The notes beneath the pieces were generated by a model. The model did not search any database and was not told the origin of the DNA. It saw only the letters and a program-made list of their open reading frames with translations. Of a stretch of DNA of 30,000 bases, positions 1 through 22,972 are shown in pieces. Numbering within the stretch: the first letter of the stretch is position 1; every line of letters begins with the position of its first letter. Made by a program: the position numbers and the translations under genes. This stretch comes from Cristatella mucedo (lineage: Eukaryota; Bryozoa; Phylactolaemata; Cristatellidae): positions 2,272,501 to 2,302,500 of the forward strand of contig WPIO01000056.1 in NCBI GenBank assembly GCA_009760855.2, given 5' to 3'.

Positions 1-1093
1 ATGTGGATGACACTCAGTTGTACCTTTGCTTTTATCCCTCCCAGCCTTCGAGCACCTCAAATTCTCTCAACTCACTTTCTGCATGCATTGATGACATCCC
101 CGCATGGATGGCAGCAAATTTTCTAAAACTTAACGATGATAAAACTAATTTAATAGTTGTGGGCAAACCCAGTGTGATTCCGACATTGGAAAGTCTGACG
201 CTCAAAATTGGCTCTGCCAGCATATCTCCTGTTGTATCAGCTCGAAATCTAGGTGTCATGTTCCAAAGTGACCTCTCGTTAGACGACCACATCAGCTCCT
301 CAATCAAGTCTGCCTACTTTCAGCTACATAACATTGCTAAAACTCGGGCTTGTTTAGATAAGGATACCAAGTCTAAATTGGTCCATGCATTTGTGACATC
401 CCGACTTAATTTCTGTAACTCGCTGCTTACTGGCCTACCGGCATGTGCGATCAGGCGATTACAGCTTGTGAAAAACTCTGCAGCAAGGCTTTCTGTCGTG
501 AACGTCGCAGTTGCCACATCACACCACTTCTCACCGACCTGCACTGGCTACCAGTCAAGCAATGGATCAACATCAAGGTTTTGTCGCTCACTTTTAGGTC
601 ACTTCATTCCTTGGCTCCAGCCTACCCATCAGATCTACTCCCCACCAGCCCAAGCATCGTACCACCCGCTTTTCGGAATCTAACTGTTTACCGATACCTC
701 GTACAAACCTGAAATCCTGTGGAGACCATGTCTTTAGTTCATATGCTCCCAAAGCCTGGAACTCACTCCCGACTTGCGTCACGACAACCCCTGACATGAC
801 CACGTTTAAAAAGAAATTAAAAACGCACCTATGTATGACAGCATTTAGTGGGTCCCTGGGATTCGTCGTTTACGAGGTTAAGCTTGCTGACACTGTACAT
901 GCTACCACTATCCACACTTGCATGCTAATCCTGTGAATGTCACCCCTAACCACGTTGTTCATGTTGTCTATCAAGCATGCTATTACTCACGATTCAATCG
1001 TGTTTCCTTTTGCGGCAAATGTAAAGCGCCTAGGAAGAGATTGAGTTCTCTGCGTGTGCTTTATCAAGTGCATTATTATTAGTATTATTATTA
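1..1093 (+). mobile_element. LINE 3' end (CR1/L2-like non-LTR retrotransposon), RT motif to tail
   Basis: The window opens inside a reverse transcriptase: frame 3 reads (Y)VDDTQLYL, the YxDD catalytic motif, followed by NFLKLNDDKTNLIVVG and a thumb region ending near residue 170. Frameshifts follow, but conserved C-terminal pieces are readable: LHWLPVKQWINIKVLSLTF around 540-600 and SSYAPKAWNSLPT near 735-775, then FKKKLKTHL near 810. These are typical of CR1/L2-type LINE ORF2 C-termini. A non-coding 3' region follows, ending in the tail GTAAAGCGCCTAGGAAGAGA and an (ATT)n run at about 1070-1093. The copy is inactive (frameshifts) and cut by the window edge. Clade is inferred from motif style only. 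Confidence 0.85.
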
Positions 1094-1162
1094 TAGCAAA
1101 TATAAAGCACCTAGAAAGAGATCGAGTTCTCTGAGGGGGCTTGATCAAGTGTATTTTTAATA
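1094..1162 (+). repeat. Second LINE/SINE-type 3' tail in tandem with the first
   Basis: AAATATAAAGCACCTAGAAA followed by gagatcgagttctctgaggg repeats the tail seen at 1018-1076 and lies directly after the (ATT)n run that ends the first copy. It is a tail-only fragment with no LINE body between the two copies. Confidence 0.7.
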
Positions 1163-1189
1163 TTTTCAACTGAGTTATGCCCGAGGTTG

Positions 1190-1380
1190 ACAGGCAAGCC
1201 GCCATGGTTCTGCGAGGCTTGGTGAGCCGTGATGGCACAATAAGTAAGGCGGTTGCTTTCACGACCTCGGCCCGAGGTCGTGGGTTCGATTCCTGCGGTG
1301 GGTGATTCTGTATCGCCACTGCAAGCGGTGGTGATAGCCGTAAAGGCTCTTCTGTCGCTATACAAAAAGAGGCTGTTTAA
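1190..1380 (+). mobile_element. tRNA-derived SINE (family 1)
   Basis: The 5' half looks like a tRNA promoter region: an A-box-like stretch near 1226-1250 and the B-box-like GGGTTCGATTCC at about 1281-1292. It is followed by a conserved body (CCACTGCAAGCGGTGGTGAT and TAGCCGTAAAGGCTC) that also occurs at 3224-3280. The acceptor and anticodon arms do not pair well, so it is not a functional tRNA gene. The ends are estimated. Confidence 0.65.
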
Positions 1381-1738
1381 TAAGCTAGGATTTTTTTTGA
1401 CACCTTAGTAGAACGCGCTAGTCAGTAGCTGCACATCGGCCCTATGACTACGCCAGAGCCGGGTTCTAGCGATTGGTCAGCTCCCGCCTATTGATCGCCA
1501 TTATACAAAAAGCGACGAATGAAATCTGTTGTACCGTAGAGAAACCAGCGAACCAGCCAATGAGCTGTTCCCGTATTCCGGAAGACCCGCCATTGCTGCC
1601 GGATACCGATTTTTCGGCGGTTATCCGCTGTTGCCGGCGGTACTACACTGTATCTGCCCGCCGCACTGTTCAGGTATTGCATTCTATCACTCTCCGTAGG
1701 ATTTCAAGCTAACACGCATGTGTTGGATTAACCCATTT

Positions 1739-1780
1739 GATTGGCGTATCCATAACGATTGATTGGCGTATCCATAACGA
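1739..1780 (+). repeat. Tandem 20-bp duplication
   Basis: GATTGGCGTATCCATAACGA occurs at 1739-1758 and again, identically, at 1761-1780, separated by TT. It looks like a recent local duplication. Confidence 0.95.
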
Positions 1781-1893
1781 ATGACGATAGTGTTCAGACT
1801 TATTTACTGCGCCGGCTTCCACGAGCCATGGGTCCTCCCCACCCCCTAAGCTGATCCATTCGCTTAATCCAGCTGCCGAGGTTACTTGCATCC

Positions 1894-1920
1894 GAGAGAG
1901 AGAGAGAGAGAGAGAGAGAG
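1894..1920 (+). repeat. (GA)n microsatellite
   Basis: Uninterrupted GA dinucleotide run of about 27 bp. Confidence 0.95.
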
Positions 1921-2644
1921 CAGTGCTAGGTGTGTATTTATTAGGTGCGTTTTAGAAGAGGTCTACAGTCAGGATGTTTTTCACTGCGCTTCGCGTGTTT
2001 TCTAACGGCCGTCATCGGTTTGCCGTCCGTCGAGTCGATCTTGGCGTCTCAAAAAAAGTTGTTCTCTGCGATTTATCGAGAGAAAACTTGACGCCGAATG
2101 TTCCGCTTCTGCCATCGAGCCGCTTCGCCAGTAGCTTTCCGCCATTTCTTCTTGCGACGACTCTTCGTCTGAACGTTTGGTGCACTGCGTTCTCTCGAGC
2201 ACTCGCTCTCCACACCTCTCCGTTCCGCTTCGTTCTCTTACCCACGCTGTTCGCGCCCTGTCTGGCTGCAGCGAGCGGAGGCTGGTGCTTCGTATGCGGT
2301 GTTGGTGCGTCGTAGCCCAATATCGTATCGTTCCCTCGCACGGAATTACGCATTACGACCTGCCGATTCGCCTGATATGAGAACGTTACCTAGAACGATG
2401 CTGTTCAACACTCGTGTTGTAATGTACAGTAAGTAGGTAGGTACCAGCTATTAGATTTAGTCATTGATCACCACTGGTAGGAGCGACGTGAAGTGCTAGG
2501 TAGTGCAATGATTGCCGATGTATCATTTTCAACGGTTGATACAAATCAGTAGGCCAGCGCTCCGGTAGTCCGTTGCTATCAGGTTTCACCCAGTGTCGAG
2601 ACTTGCTGCTTCCTTTTTGAGGTTACTTTTTAAAACTTTTTTGA

Positions 2645-3000
2645 AGAGCCGTGGTACTGGGACGGTTGCCAGACGAATGTTAGCCTTACTTCGTATGAAC
2701 CTCAAAACCGTTGGAGACCGTGCCTTTAGTTCGTATGCTCCCAAAGCCAGGCACTCATTACCGACGCATGCCACAACGTCCCCTGACATGGCGACATTTT
2801 AAAAAGAAGCTTGAAAACGCACCGTTTTATTGCAACATTTGGTGGGTCTTTGTGGTTCGTCCTTCGTGTGTCTGTACCTGCTTACACTATGCCTTCTGCT
2901 TGCGAATGTTACCACCATACATATGGTAATGTTTTCTATACAGCATCTGTAAAATGCCTAGGAAGGGATTGAGTTCTCTGAGGGCGCTACACAAATTATT
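2645..3000 (+). mobile_element. LINE 3' end fragment, same family
   Basis: The readable pieces FSSYAPKARHSLPTHATTS and PDMATF correspond to the C-terminal RT-protein end of the copy at 1-1093. The 3' region and the tail (TGTAAAATGCCTAGGAAGGG, then attgagttctctgagggcgc) follow, ending in AAATTATTATG near 3000. The body is 5'-truncated. An A-rich indel near 2800 breaks the reading frame. The 5' boundary is approximate. Confidence 0.8.
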
Positions 3001-3009
3001 ATGAATGCA

Positions 3010-3285
3010 AGGTGACAGTAGGCGAGGCCTCAGCCACTGTGGTGCATGCCATATCCGATGGCGCTAGTAGCATCCAGAGGTGGTACAGTCAGCCCTAGGG
3101 GAAAGTGTTTCGTGTTAGATTTCCACTTCCCGGGTCTTAGCCCAGAGGTAAGGCTGTCACACCTCACAGCCTAGTGCCTGGCTGCTGCTCGAGTCCTGCA
3201 GCGGGCCATCCTTTAATTTCCCACTGCAAGTGATAGCTGCTGCGCTGCTAAGGCTTCGCCGGCACCTTATGAATGAGGCCGTTAG
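3010..3285 (+). mobile_element. tRNA-derived SINE (family 1), diverged copy
   Basis: The tRNA-like part lies at about 3129-3207 (TTAGCCCAGAGGTAAGGCTG resembles an A box; GCTCGAGTCCTGC resembles a B box). It is followed by CCACTGCAAGTGATAGCTGC, the same body as the copy at 1190-1380. The copy ends only about 260 bp before the predicted NCOA5-like start codon. Confidence 0.55.
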
Positions 3286-3543
3286 ATCGGCCTTGACCCT
3301 AACGTATTCCTGCTGCCAGATGCTCGGTGGCCCCCATTCTCGACGATGACACGGCCAGCGGCTGCCGTTGACGTGCCAGTCCTTCTCGTCTCCGTGCCAT
3401 CAGCCGAGCGAGGTCGCTTTGGAGCAGCAGCAGCTAATGAGCTCGAGCTGAGCCCCGCTCGTCGTTGTGTGATGCCCTGTGCATTTTCCTTCGGCCACGT
3501 GCGGCAGGTGCCCAAGTACAGAGCAGCTTCAAGGGTCCGCACC

Positions 3544-18577
<15,034 letters not shown>

Positions 18578-18658
18578 GGATGTGCCCTCTGGCAGCGATA
18601 GTGTGCTCTGCCTGCCGCGGTAGTAGTGTTTGTAGTATCCGTGGTTGGCGGCGTTGTA

Positions 18659-19132
18659 TTATTTTCTCTTCGTCCGTGTGCTACCGGCGAAAGCGGTCTG
18701 GCCACGGAGCAGCGTATACTTGAGTCGTAGTTGAATAAAGTCCGATGCTGTTGTTAGCCGGCGCCTGCATCCTGGCATCGCCTTTGCCGAAGCGACATCC
18801 TCAGCCGCTTCCTGCTGCTGCTCGGTAGCAATCAGCAGCAGCCGCCGATCTCTCGTGCTCGAGGTGGCAGGCGTCTCTCGGGGTCGTCCCTCGTCGGAGG
18901 AATCGGTCGAATGGCCCAGCCGCTGTGAAAGCCAGTGCGTGGCAAGTGTATGAATGACCACTTGCTGGCCATAGAAACCGTTCAGGGCCTTCAGCTCAGC
19001 GACAACTTCAGCTGAGGAATTGGATGAAGAATCAGCCAAGGAATTGGATGATGAATCAGCCAAGAATGTGTGAGCATTCTTGAAGCCTACTTTATCCTGG
19101 CCACGATACCGCATAAGCGATGTTAGCAACAT
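18659..19132 (-). CDS. Unrecognised ORF, possibly a terminal exon (doubtful)
   Basis: A 157-codon frame, MLLTSLMRYRGQDKVGFKNA, then LADSSSNS twice in tandem, and LKALNGFYGQQVVIHTLATH. The sequence is not low-complexity throughout, but no family is recognised and no good splice acceptor with a pyrimidine tract is seen upstream. It is antisense to the NCOA5-like 3' UTR and overlaps its poly(A) signal. It may be a random open frame. Confidence 0.2.
   Translation of the reverse strand: MLLTSLMRYRGQDKVGFKNAHTFLADSSSNSLADSSSNSSAEVVAELKALNGFYGQQVVIHTLATHWLSQRLGHSTDSSDEGRPRETPATSSTRDRRLLLIATEQQQEAAEDVASAKAMPGCRRRLTTASDFIQLRLKYTLLRGQTAFAGSTRTKRK
18734..18739 (+). terminator. Polyadenylation signal of the NCOA5-like gene
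   Basis: AATAAA 157 bp after the stop codon, the first canonical signal in the 3' UTR. Confidence 0.8.
19016..19063 (+). repeat. Tandem 24-bp duplication
   Basis: GGAATTGGATGAAGAATCAG plus CCAA is followed immediately by a copy differing at one base (GATGATG). It encodes the LADSSSNS doublet of the minus-strand ORF. Confidence 0.9.
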
Positions 19133-19139
19133 CCGACTG

Positions 19140-20218
19140 CCTTCCTGCTACCATCCTTCCTTCCTTATCTCCTTACTGCTGCTGTGAACCAGTGCAGCTG
19201 TCAATGGAGTGATTGTGCTATGTTCGATGCACAGTCCTCGAAACTTTGTGAGTGACTTAAAACGAATCACTGGTTTGGGAGTGAGGTCTTGTTAGAGCAT
19301 GCAGAATTGCTGGCAGCCCGAAGGCTGCCCCTAAAATTTCGTCACCACGTCATGGGAGGGGAGCAATGGCTAACTATTTTTCTACGGCCGGTGGGAGTGA
19401 GCCCGAGTTGCAATCGGATTCGCTTTCACTTTGGCGCCGCTAAGCTGGTGAAGAGAAGCCCGGCAGCAGTGTTATCCCAGCAAATACAGTATAATGTAAT
19501 GTATTTGTATTAATATTTCACGTCCTTGGCATTCCTTGGTTTTGTAGATCACCAGTCAAGGGAGTATCTTACGTGATTATGTTTGTGATACGGTTACCTC
19601 GCCCCCATCCCTCCAGTGTCTTGTTTATTCTCAGCATCAAAACCTAATGCCGCGCCGGAACCAAACTGCGTGTCGCCCTTTTTTCCTTTTAAGAATCGCT
19701 CGGCACACCCTGGGGGCAAGCTGTTGATGATTTTAGTCTCTGCGCCTCTGAGTATATGCGACATTTGATCACCGTTGACGTTCAACGCACCATGCAGTTC
19801 GCATTATCGAGCTGTCAGGAGCAAGTGCTAGGCATACGTCATCGTCTCGTCATCGAATGGCATGCGGGAGTGGTTTGCCGCTGATCGTCGATGAAATAAG
19901 GGCCTTTGCCGGGCACGAAACGTTGCAGTCCCGACTACGTCGAGAATTTAAACGGCGAGCCGGCCCCTATCCCCGAGCTTTTCGGCTGTAGAGATAAGCT
20001 GACGTTGTTTCCTATTTTAAAGCACTTAAATCGACCTCGATAAACTCGTAAACCCGACCGCGATGTCTCGCTGAGCCCGCCCGGCTCTTGGTCTGGCCGC
20101 TGCCGCTCGGCTCGACTACTACTGCCGCACGGCTCTCTGATGTCGCTGCTGGAGACCGCTGAGGATAGGCCGATCAGATCGCGAAATTCCATCGAGCGGT
20201 TGGCATTGCAAGATCACC
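19140..20218. other. Intergenic stretch between convergent genes
   Basis: No coding exon, RNA gene or known repeat could be recognised. The short open frames at 19289-19513 (+), 19594-19785 (-) and 19935-20192 (-) have no supporting features. Confidence 0.5.
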
Positions 20219-20224
20219 TTTATT
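20219..20224 (-). terminator. Polyadenylation signal of the PX-domain gene
   Basis: TTTATT on the plus strand is AATAAA on the minus strand, about 70 bp after the stop codon at 20293-20295. Confidence 0.7.
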
Positions 20225-20292
20225 CGCGCATCTAGGATGCCTTGTCTTTGCGACAAAAAAGAACTCGTTTACGCTGCAAGGCCCGGTCGACG

Positions 20293-21042
20293 CTAGCTAT
20301 TCGTGTGCGGCGGGGCAGTAGCCCGCGGTGGCCATGGCCCCTGGTCGCAGGCAGCTGCGAACTCATCGTCTGATTCCAGGTCGCTGCCGTCCACGTCATT
20401 GTCCATGTAGTAGGAGCGCTCCATGCGCTGACTCTCAGTGTCTGAGCACTCGTCGGCCGCAGTCGCAGCGTCGAATTCGTCATCGTCGTAGCTCTGCTGA
20501 TACGACGATTCGGTCATCTCGCCGGCCGCCGCAGCGGCGACTCCCGAAAACAGCTGCTGCTGCTGCTTGATCGGTTTCAGCTGGCGTCGCGGCGCGGCGA
20601 CCAGCGGAAACGCGCCCATGTTGTGCCGAAGGATTTCCGAGAACTTCTCGAAGTCGGAGCACCACATCGAATCGAGCTGCGAAGACGACGAGTCGCTATC
20701 CAAAAGCATCAGCTCCTGGACGCCGACGTTGAGGAAGTAGTTCTCGTCAGCGTCTGCCGCCGGCGAACTGCCATCGCCGTGTGCGGCGGCTGCGACGACG
20801 TCGGGATGCCGTGCGGAGGCGTCCGCTGTCGTTCCCGGCGAGCGAGAGCCTCCGCCGCTCGTGGCGCAGCTGCTGCTGTCAGACTGCTGCAGCGACTTGA
20901 GTACCGCAGCGACGCACCAGTCGCGGTAGGCCGTCCACGAGTGCTCGCCGTCTTCAGAGAGCTCGCCTCCGCCGGCCCTGACCGGCTTCGGATCTGTGTC
21001 CCTGGGTTCCAGGAACGTCAGGACCAAGCTGCTGCGGGAAAT
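20293..21042 (-). CDS. PX gene exon 3: PX end and acidic tail
   Basis: Acceptor CCTCTTTAG, then ISRSSLVLTFLEPRDTDPKP. The tail includes DSDSSSSQLDSMWCSDFEKF and a patch of acidic residues (YDDDEFDAATAADE, DGSDLESDDEF) before the stop. No SH3, PxxP-rich or membrane segment is evident. Confidence 0.78.
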   Translation of the reverse strand: MSRSSLVLTFLEPRDTDPKPVRAGGGELSEDGEHSWTAYRDWCVAAVLKSLQQSDSSSCATSGGGSRSPGTTADASARHPDVVAAAAHGDGSSPAADADENYFLNVGVQELMLLDSDSSSSQLDSMWCSDFEKFSEILRHNMGAFPLVAAPRRQLKPIKQQQQLFSGVAAAAAGEMTESSYQQSYDDDEFDAATAADECSDTESQRMERSYYMDNDVDGSDLESDDEFAAACDQGPWPPRATAPPHTNS

Positions 21043-21576
21043 CTAAAGAGGTGGAGAAATGACAGCATAAACTCACGCGTCTGCCGCTAATGCTGAGGCT
21101 GCCGCAGCGACCGGCTGCCGCAGCGACCTTTTCAGGCAGCGCGGTCAAGTCGCGAAGGTAGGCGTCGACGACGGGCTCGCGGATTTCGGCGAGACGCCTC
21201 CTGTCCTGAGTGAAGAGATCCTTGATGCCTAAGCGATTAAAACAAAAGGGTGAGGAGAAGAAGGAGAAGACAAGCTGTGCAACCTGTCCAAGCCGTGCTC
21301 GCACGGATTGGACGGACCGGATCTCAAGTTGAAAAGCTTCCGGTCGGCGGCGGCGCTCTTGGCATCGCGTGGAAACGCTTTGGTCAAGCAGCCGTGCAGG
21401 ACTTGAAACTCGTCGAACGTCCGCTTGACGCACTGTTTTCGCTGGTCCGACCACTCTGTTTCGACGACGAACGCGAAGTCGTTCTTGCCGCGAACTTTAG
21501 CGAAGCCCGTGCAGCGGGCGCTGACGCAAGCGACGTTGCTCAAAGACGGCTGCGTCCACGTACTGGATGCGGCCAT
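20293..21576 (-). CDS. PX-domain protein resembling NADPH oxidase organizers, three exons, no SH3 domain
   Basis: Exons 21318-21576, 21128-21228 and 20293-21042 join to 1110 nt, 369 residues. The PX domain spans about residues 16-140: FAFVVETEWSD, then KRTFDEFQVLHGCLTKAFP with the phosphoinositide-binding Arg52 in the R-x-F-x-x-F motif, then RRLAEIREPVVDAYLRDLTA and LPEKISRSSLVLTFLEPRD. The WSD signature, the LPxKISR step and the final FLEPR-D-P segment resemble p47phox, NOXO1 and SH3PXD2 PX domains, which recruit NADPH oxidase components to membranes. The remaining 220 residues are Ser/Asp/Ala-rich and acidic with no SH3 module. Both introns are short (89 and 85 bp). Their donors (GTCCGT, GTCGCT) are weak but give the only family-consistent, in-phase joins. 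The organizer role is an inference. Confidence 0.75.
21128..21228 (-). CDS. PX gene exon 2: second half of PX
   Basis: Acceptor CGCTTAG. Reads GIKDLFTQDRRRLAEIREPV then VDAYLRDLTALPEK. A downstream GTGAGT donor (near 21077) is also phase 0 but would leave an intron of only about 34 bp and insert extra residues into the conserved LPxKISR step. Confidence 0.72.
21318..21576 (-). CDS. PX gene exon 1: start and first half of PX
   Basis: ATG at 21574-21576, MAASSTWTQPSLSNVACVSA, through RKLFNLRS (86 codons plus one base). An alternative donor at 21284 (ACAG|GTTGCA) has a better exon side but throws the next exon out of the PX frame. Confidence 0.7.
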
Positions 21577-21830
21577 ACCGTCGGGGCCCAGCGCTCGCCG
21601 TCCTACCGAACACGCGCCGAGCGCCTCCCCACACCCACTCCCGGTCGGGGAGACGAGTCAAGCGGCGGCGGTCATATCCTGCAACGATCGCGCGAGAGCG
21701 TTCAGAGCTACGGCGGCGCCTTTCCGCTGACTTCCGGCGAATGATGCCGCCGCCTGCTGAGCTCCCGTCTGCAATGCCGCCCTTCCCCACCGTGCTCAGG
21801 ACGTATGCCGCCGGTTCTCGAGCACTCTAC

Positions 21831-21861
21831 GGTAGAGCCGCACTCTACCGTAGAGACTCGC
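21831..21861. repeat. Nested palindrome: two self-complementary 13-mers that are also inverted copies
   Basis: CTCTACGGTAGAG and CTCTACCGTAGAG, separated by CCGCA. Each has perfect 6-bp arms around one central base, and the two are exact reverse complements of each other. Confidence 0.9.
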
Positions 21862-22580
21862 GCTCTGCCATCGTCGTCGTCCGACGCGATTGCATTTACC
21901 GGGCGAAGTCTGGCGACGAGGCGACGTGCCCGCACGGCGAGCGAGCTTCACCGATAGCGCCCCTTTAGTGCCGGTCCCGCGGCCGCCCGCTTGTTGCTGC
22001 TGCTCGAGACTACTGCTACTGCCGCCGCCGCAACGCAACGGCCGCGCTCCCTAATTATCGGCCTGTAATAAGCTCAAATTACCGTCCGTGCATCCTAGAC
22101 CGACCCGAGCGCAATCGGTGATCGATTGCGCCCGGGCCAGAGGGCGGCGGCGCCGAGCGCTAGGCGTCGTGCGTTTCGGCATTAGCGTGCGATTGGAACG
22201 CCCTCCTCCCCTCCAGCACCTGTCTCCTTGCAATCACGCCCCCTATAGATACTCGCACCAGTGCGCAGACGCGAGCCTGCTCTACCGGTGGGGCGTGGCG
22301 AACCAGTGGCGGAAGTACGTCATTCGCATCCCCTAGCAGCGGAGGTCGGCGCCTGCCCTAGCCATAATGGCCGCCATTCCAAGGGCTGGCGAGGCCGTTG
22401 CGCAGCCGAAGCAGCTATGTACGTAGCGCTTGCTCGTCGCCGGGCGCGCGATGTATATCGAATGAAGCGCGAGCGTCCATTTAAGAGATTTCAGGTGAAG
22501 ATTTTGGTAAAGCTGGATGCGCGAGGATCGCGCTCTCGGCGGCCGCCGCCTGCCTGCGCCGTGTTGGCAAATGGCCGCGG

Positions 22581-22621
22581 TCGGTGCGCCCTTCCCTCTC
22601 CGACGGGGAAGGGCGCACCGA
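22581..22621. repeat. Perfect inverted repeat, 16-bp arms, 9-nt loop
   Basis: TCGGTGCGCCCTTCCC and GGGAAGGGCGCACCGA flank TCTCCGACG. The stem is GC-rich and has no mismatch. Confidence 0.96.
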
Positions 22622-22651
22622 TCGGACTGTCGGTGGCCTGAGTCGACTCGC

Positions 22652-22690
22652 AGCGAGAGGCCGCAATCCGGCGCGTTGCGGCCTCTCGCT
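22652..22690. repeat. Perfect inverted repeat, 15-bp arms, 9-nt loop
   Basis: AGCGAGAGGCCGCAA and TTGCGGCCTCTCGCT flank TCCGGCGCG. It starts 30 bp after the previous hairpin and has the same loop length. Confidence 0.96.
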
Positions 22691-22754
22691 CTCTTTGCTG
22701 GTGCCGTCGCTACGTCGGAATCGCTGGTCGTCGCTTTCGGGACCTCGCTTTTAA

Positions 22755-22906
22755 TAATGACAACATGTATATACTTGTATAGTGCCCTAAGACAACTTAA
22801 ATCTCTACCCATGCGCTTCACCATATGCAGCGGGGCTCGAGCCCACGACCTCGGCCAGACCTCGGTCGAGGCGAGCACCTTGCTTAACCACTGGGCCAAA
22901 CCAGCG
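22755..22906 (-). mobile_element. tRNA-derived SINE (family 2) with LINE-type tail
   Basis: On the minus strand: GGTTTGGCCCAGTGGTTAAG (A-box region), a B-box-like GGGCTCGAGCCCC, then a tail related to the LINE 3' end (GGTGAAGCGCATGGGTAGAG then attt) ending near ACTATACAAG. It lies within the probable 5' UTR intron of the membrane-protein gene, about 65 bp from its splice acceptor. Confidence 0.8.
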
Positions 22907-22972
22907 CCTCGGCTTGGACCTCATTTCCTCTTCAACCCGGCCGCGCCTAACCTTTGGGTCCCATCTTTGCAG

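Larger units (their letters stand above)
1381..2640. other. Intergenic stretch without a recognised gene
   Basis: No coding exon is recognisable here. It holds a 20-bp direct duplication (1739-1780), a (GA)n run (1894-1920) and moderately GC-rich unique sequence. The open frames at 1974-2315 (+) and 2012-2353 (-) overlap each other and lack protein-like features. Confidence 0.5.
21577..22754. other. GC-rich intergenic region between divergent genes (possible shared promoter)
   Basis: GC- and CpG-rich DNA between the minus-strand PX gene and the plus-strand membrane-protein gene. It contains three strong inverted-repeat structures (21831-21861, 22581-22621, 22652-22690). No TATA box is convincing. 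The promoter role is inferred from gene orientation only. Confidence 0.4.

Noticed and set aside
1228-1305. tRNA gene
   Set aside because: B box is good but arms do not pair and the downstream body recurs at 3224-3280; SINE.
2586-2645. Inverted LINE piece (minus-strand FKKVLKSNLKK) just before the second LINE fragment
   Set aside because: Similarity is short and A-rich; not enough to call an inverted copy.
21284-21576. Longer PX exon 1 ending at donor 21284
   Set aside because: Good exon-side consensus, but the join puts exon 2 in a frame without PX similarity and with a stop.
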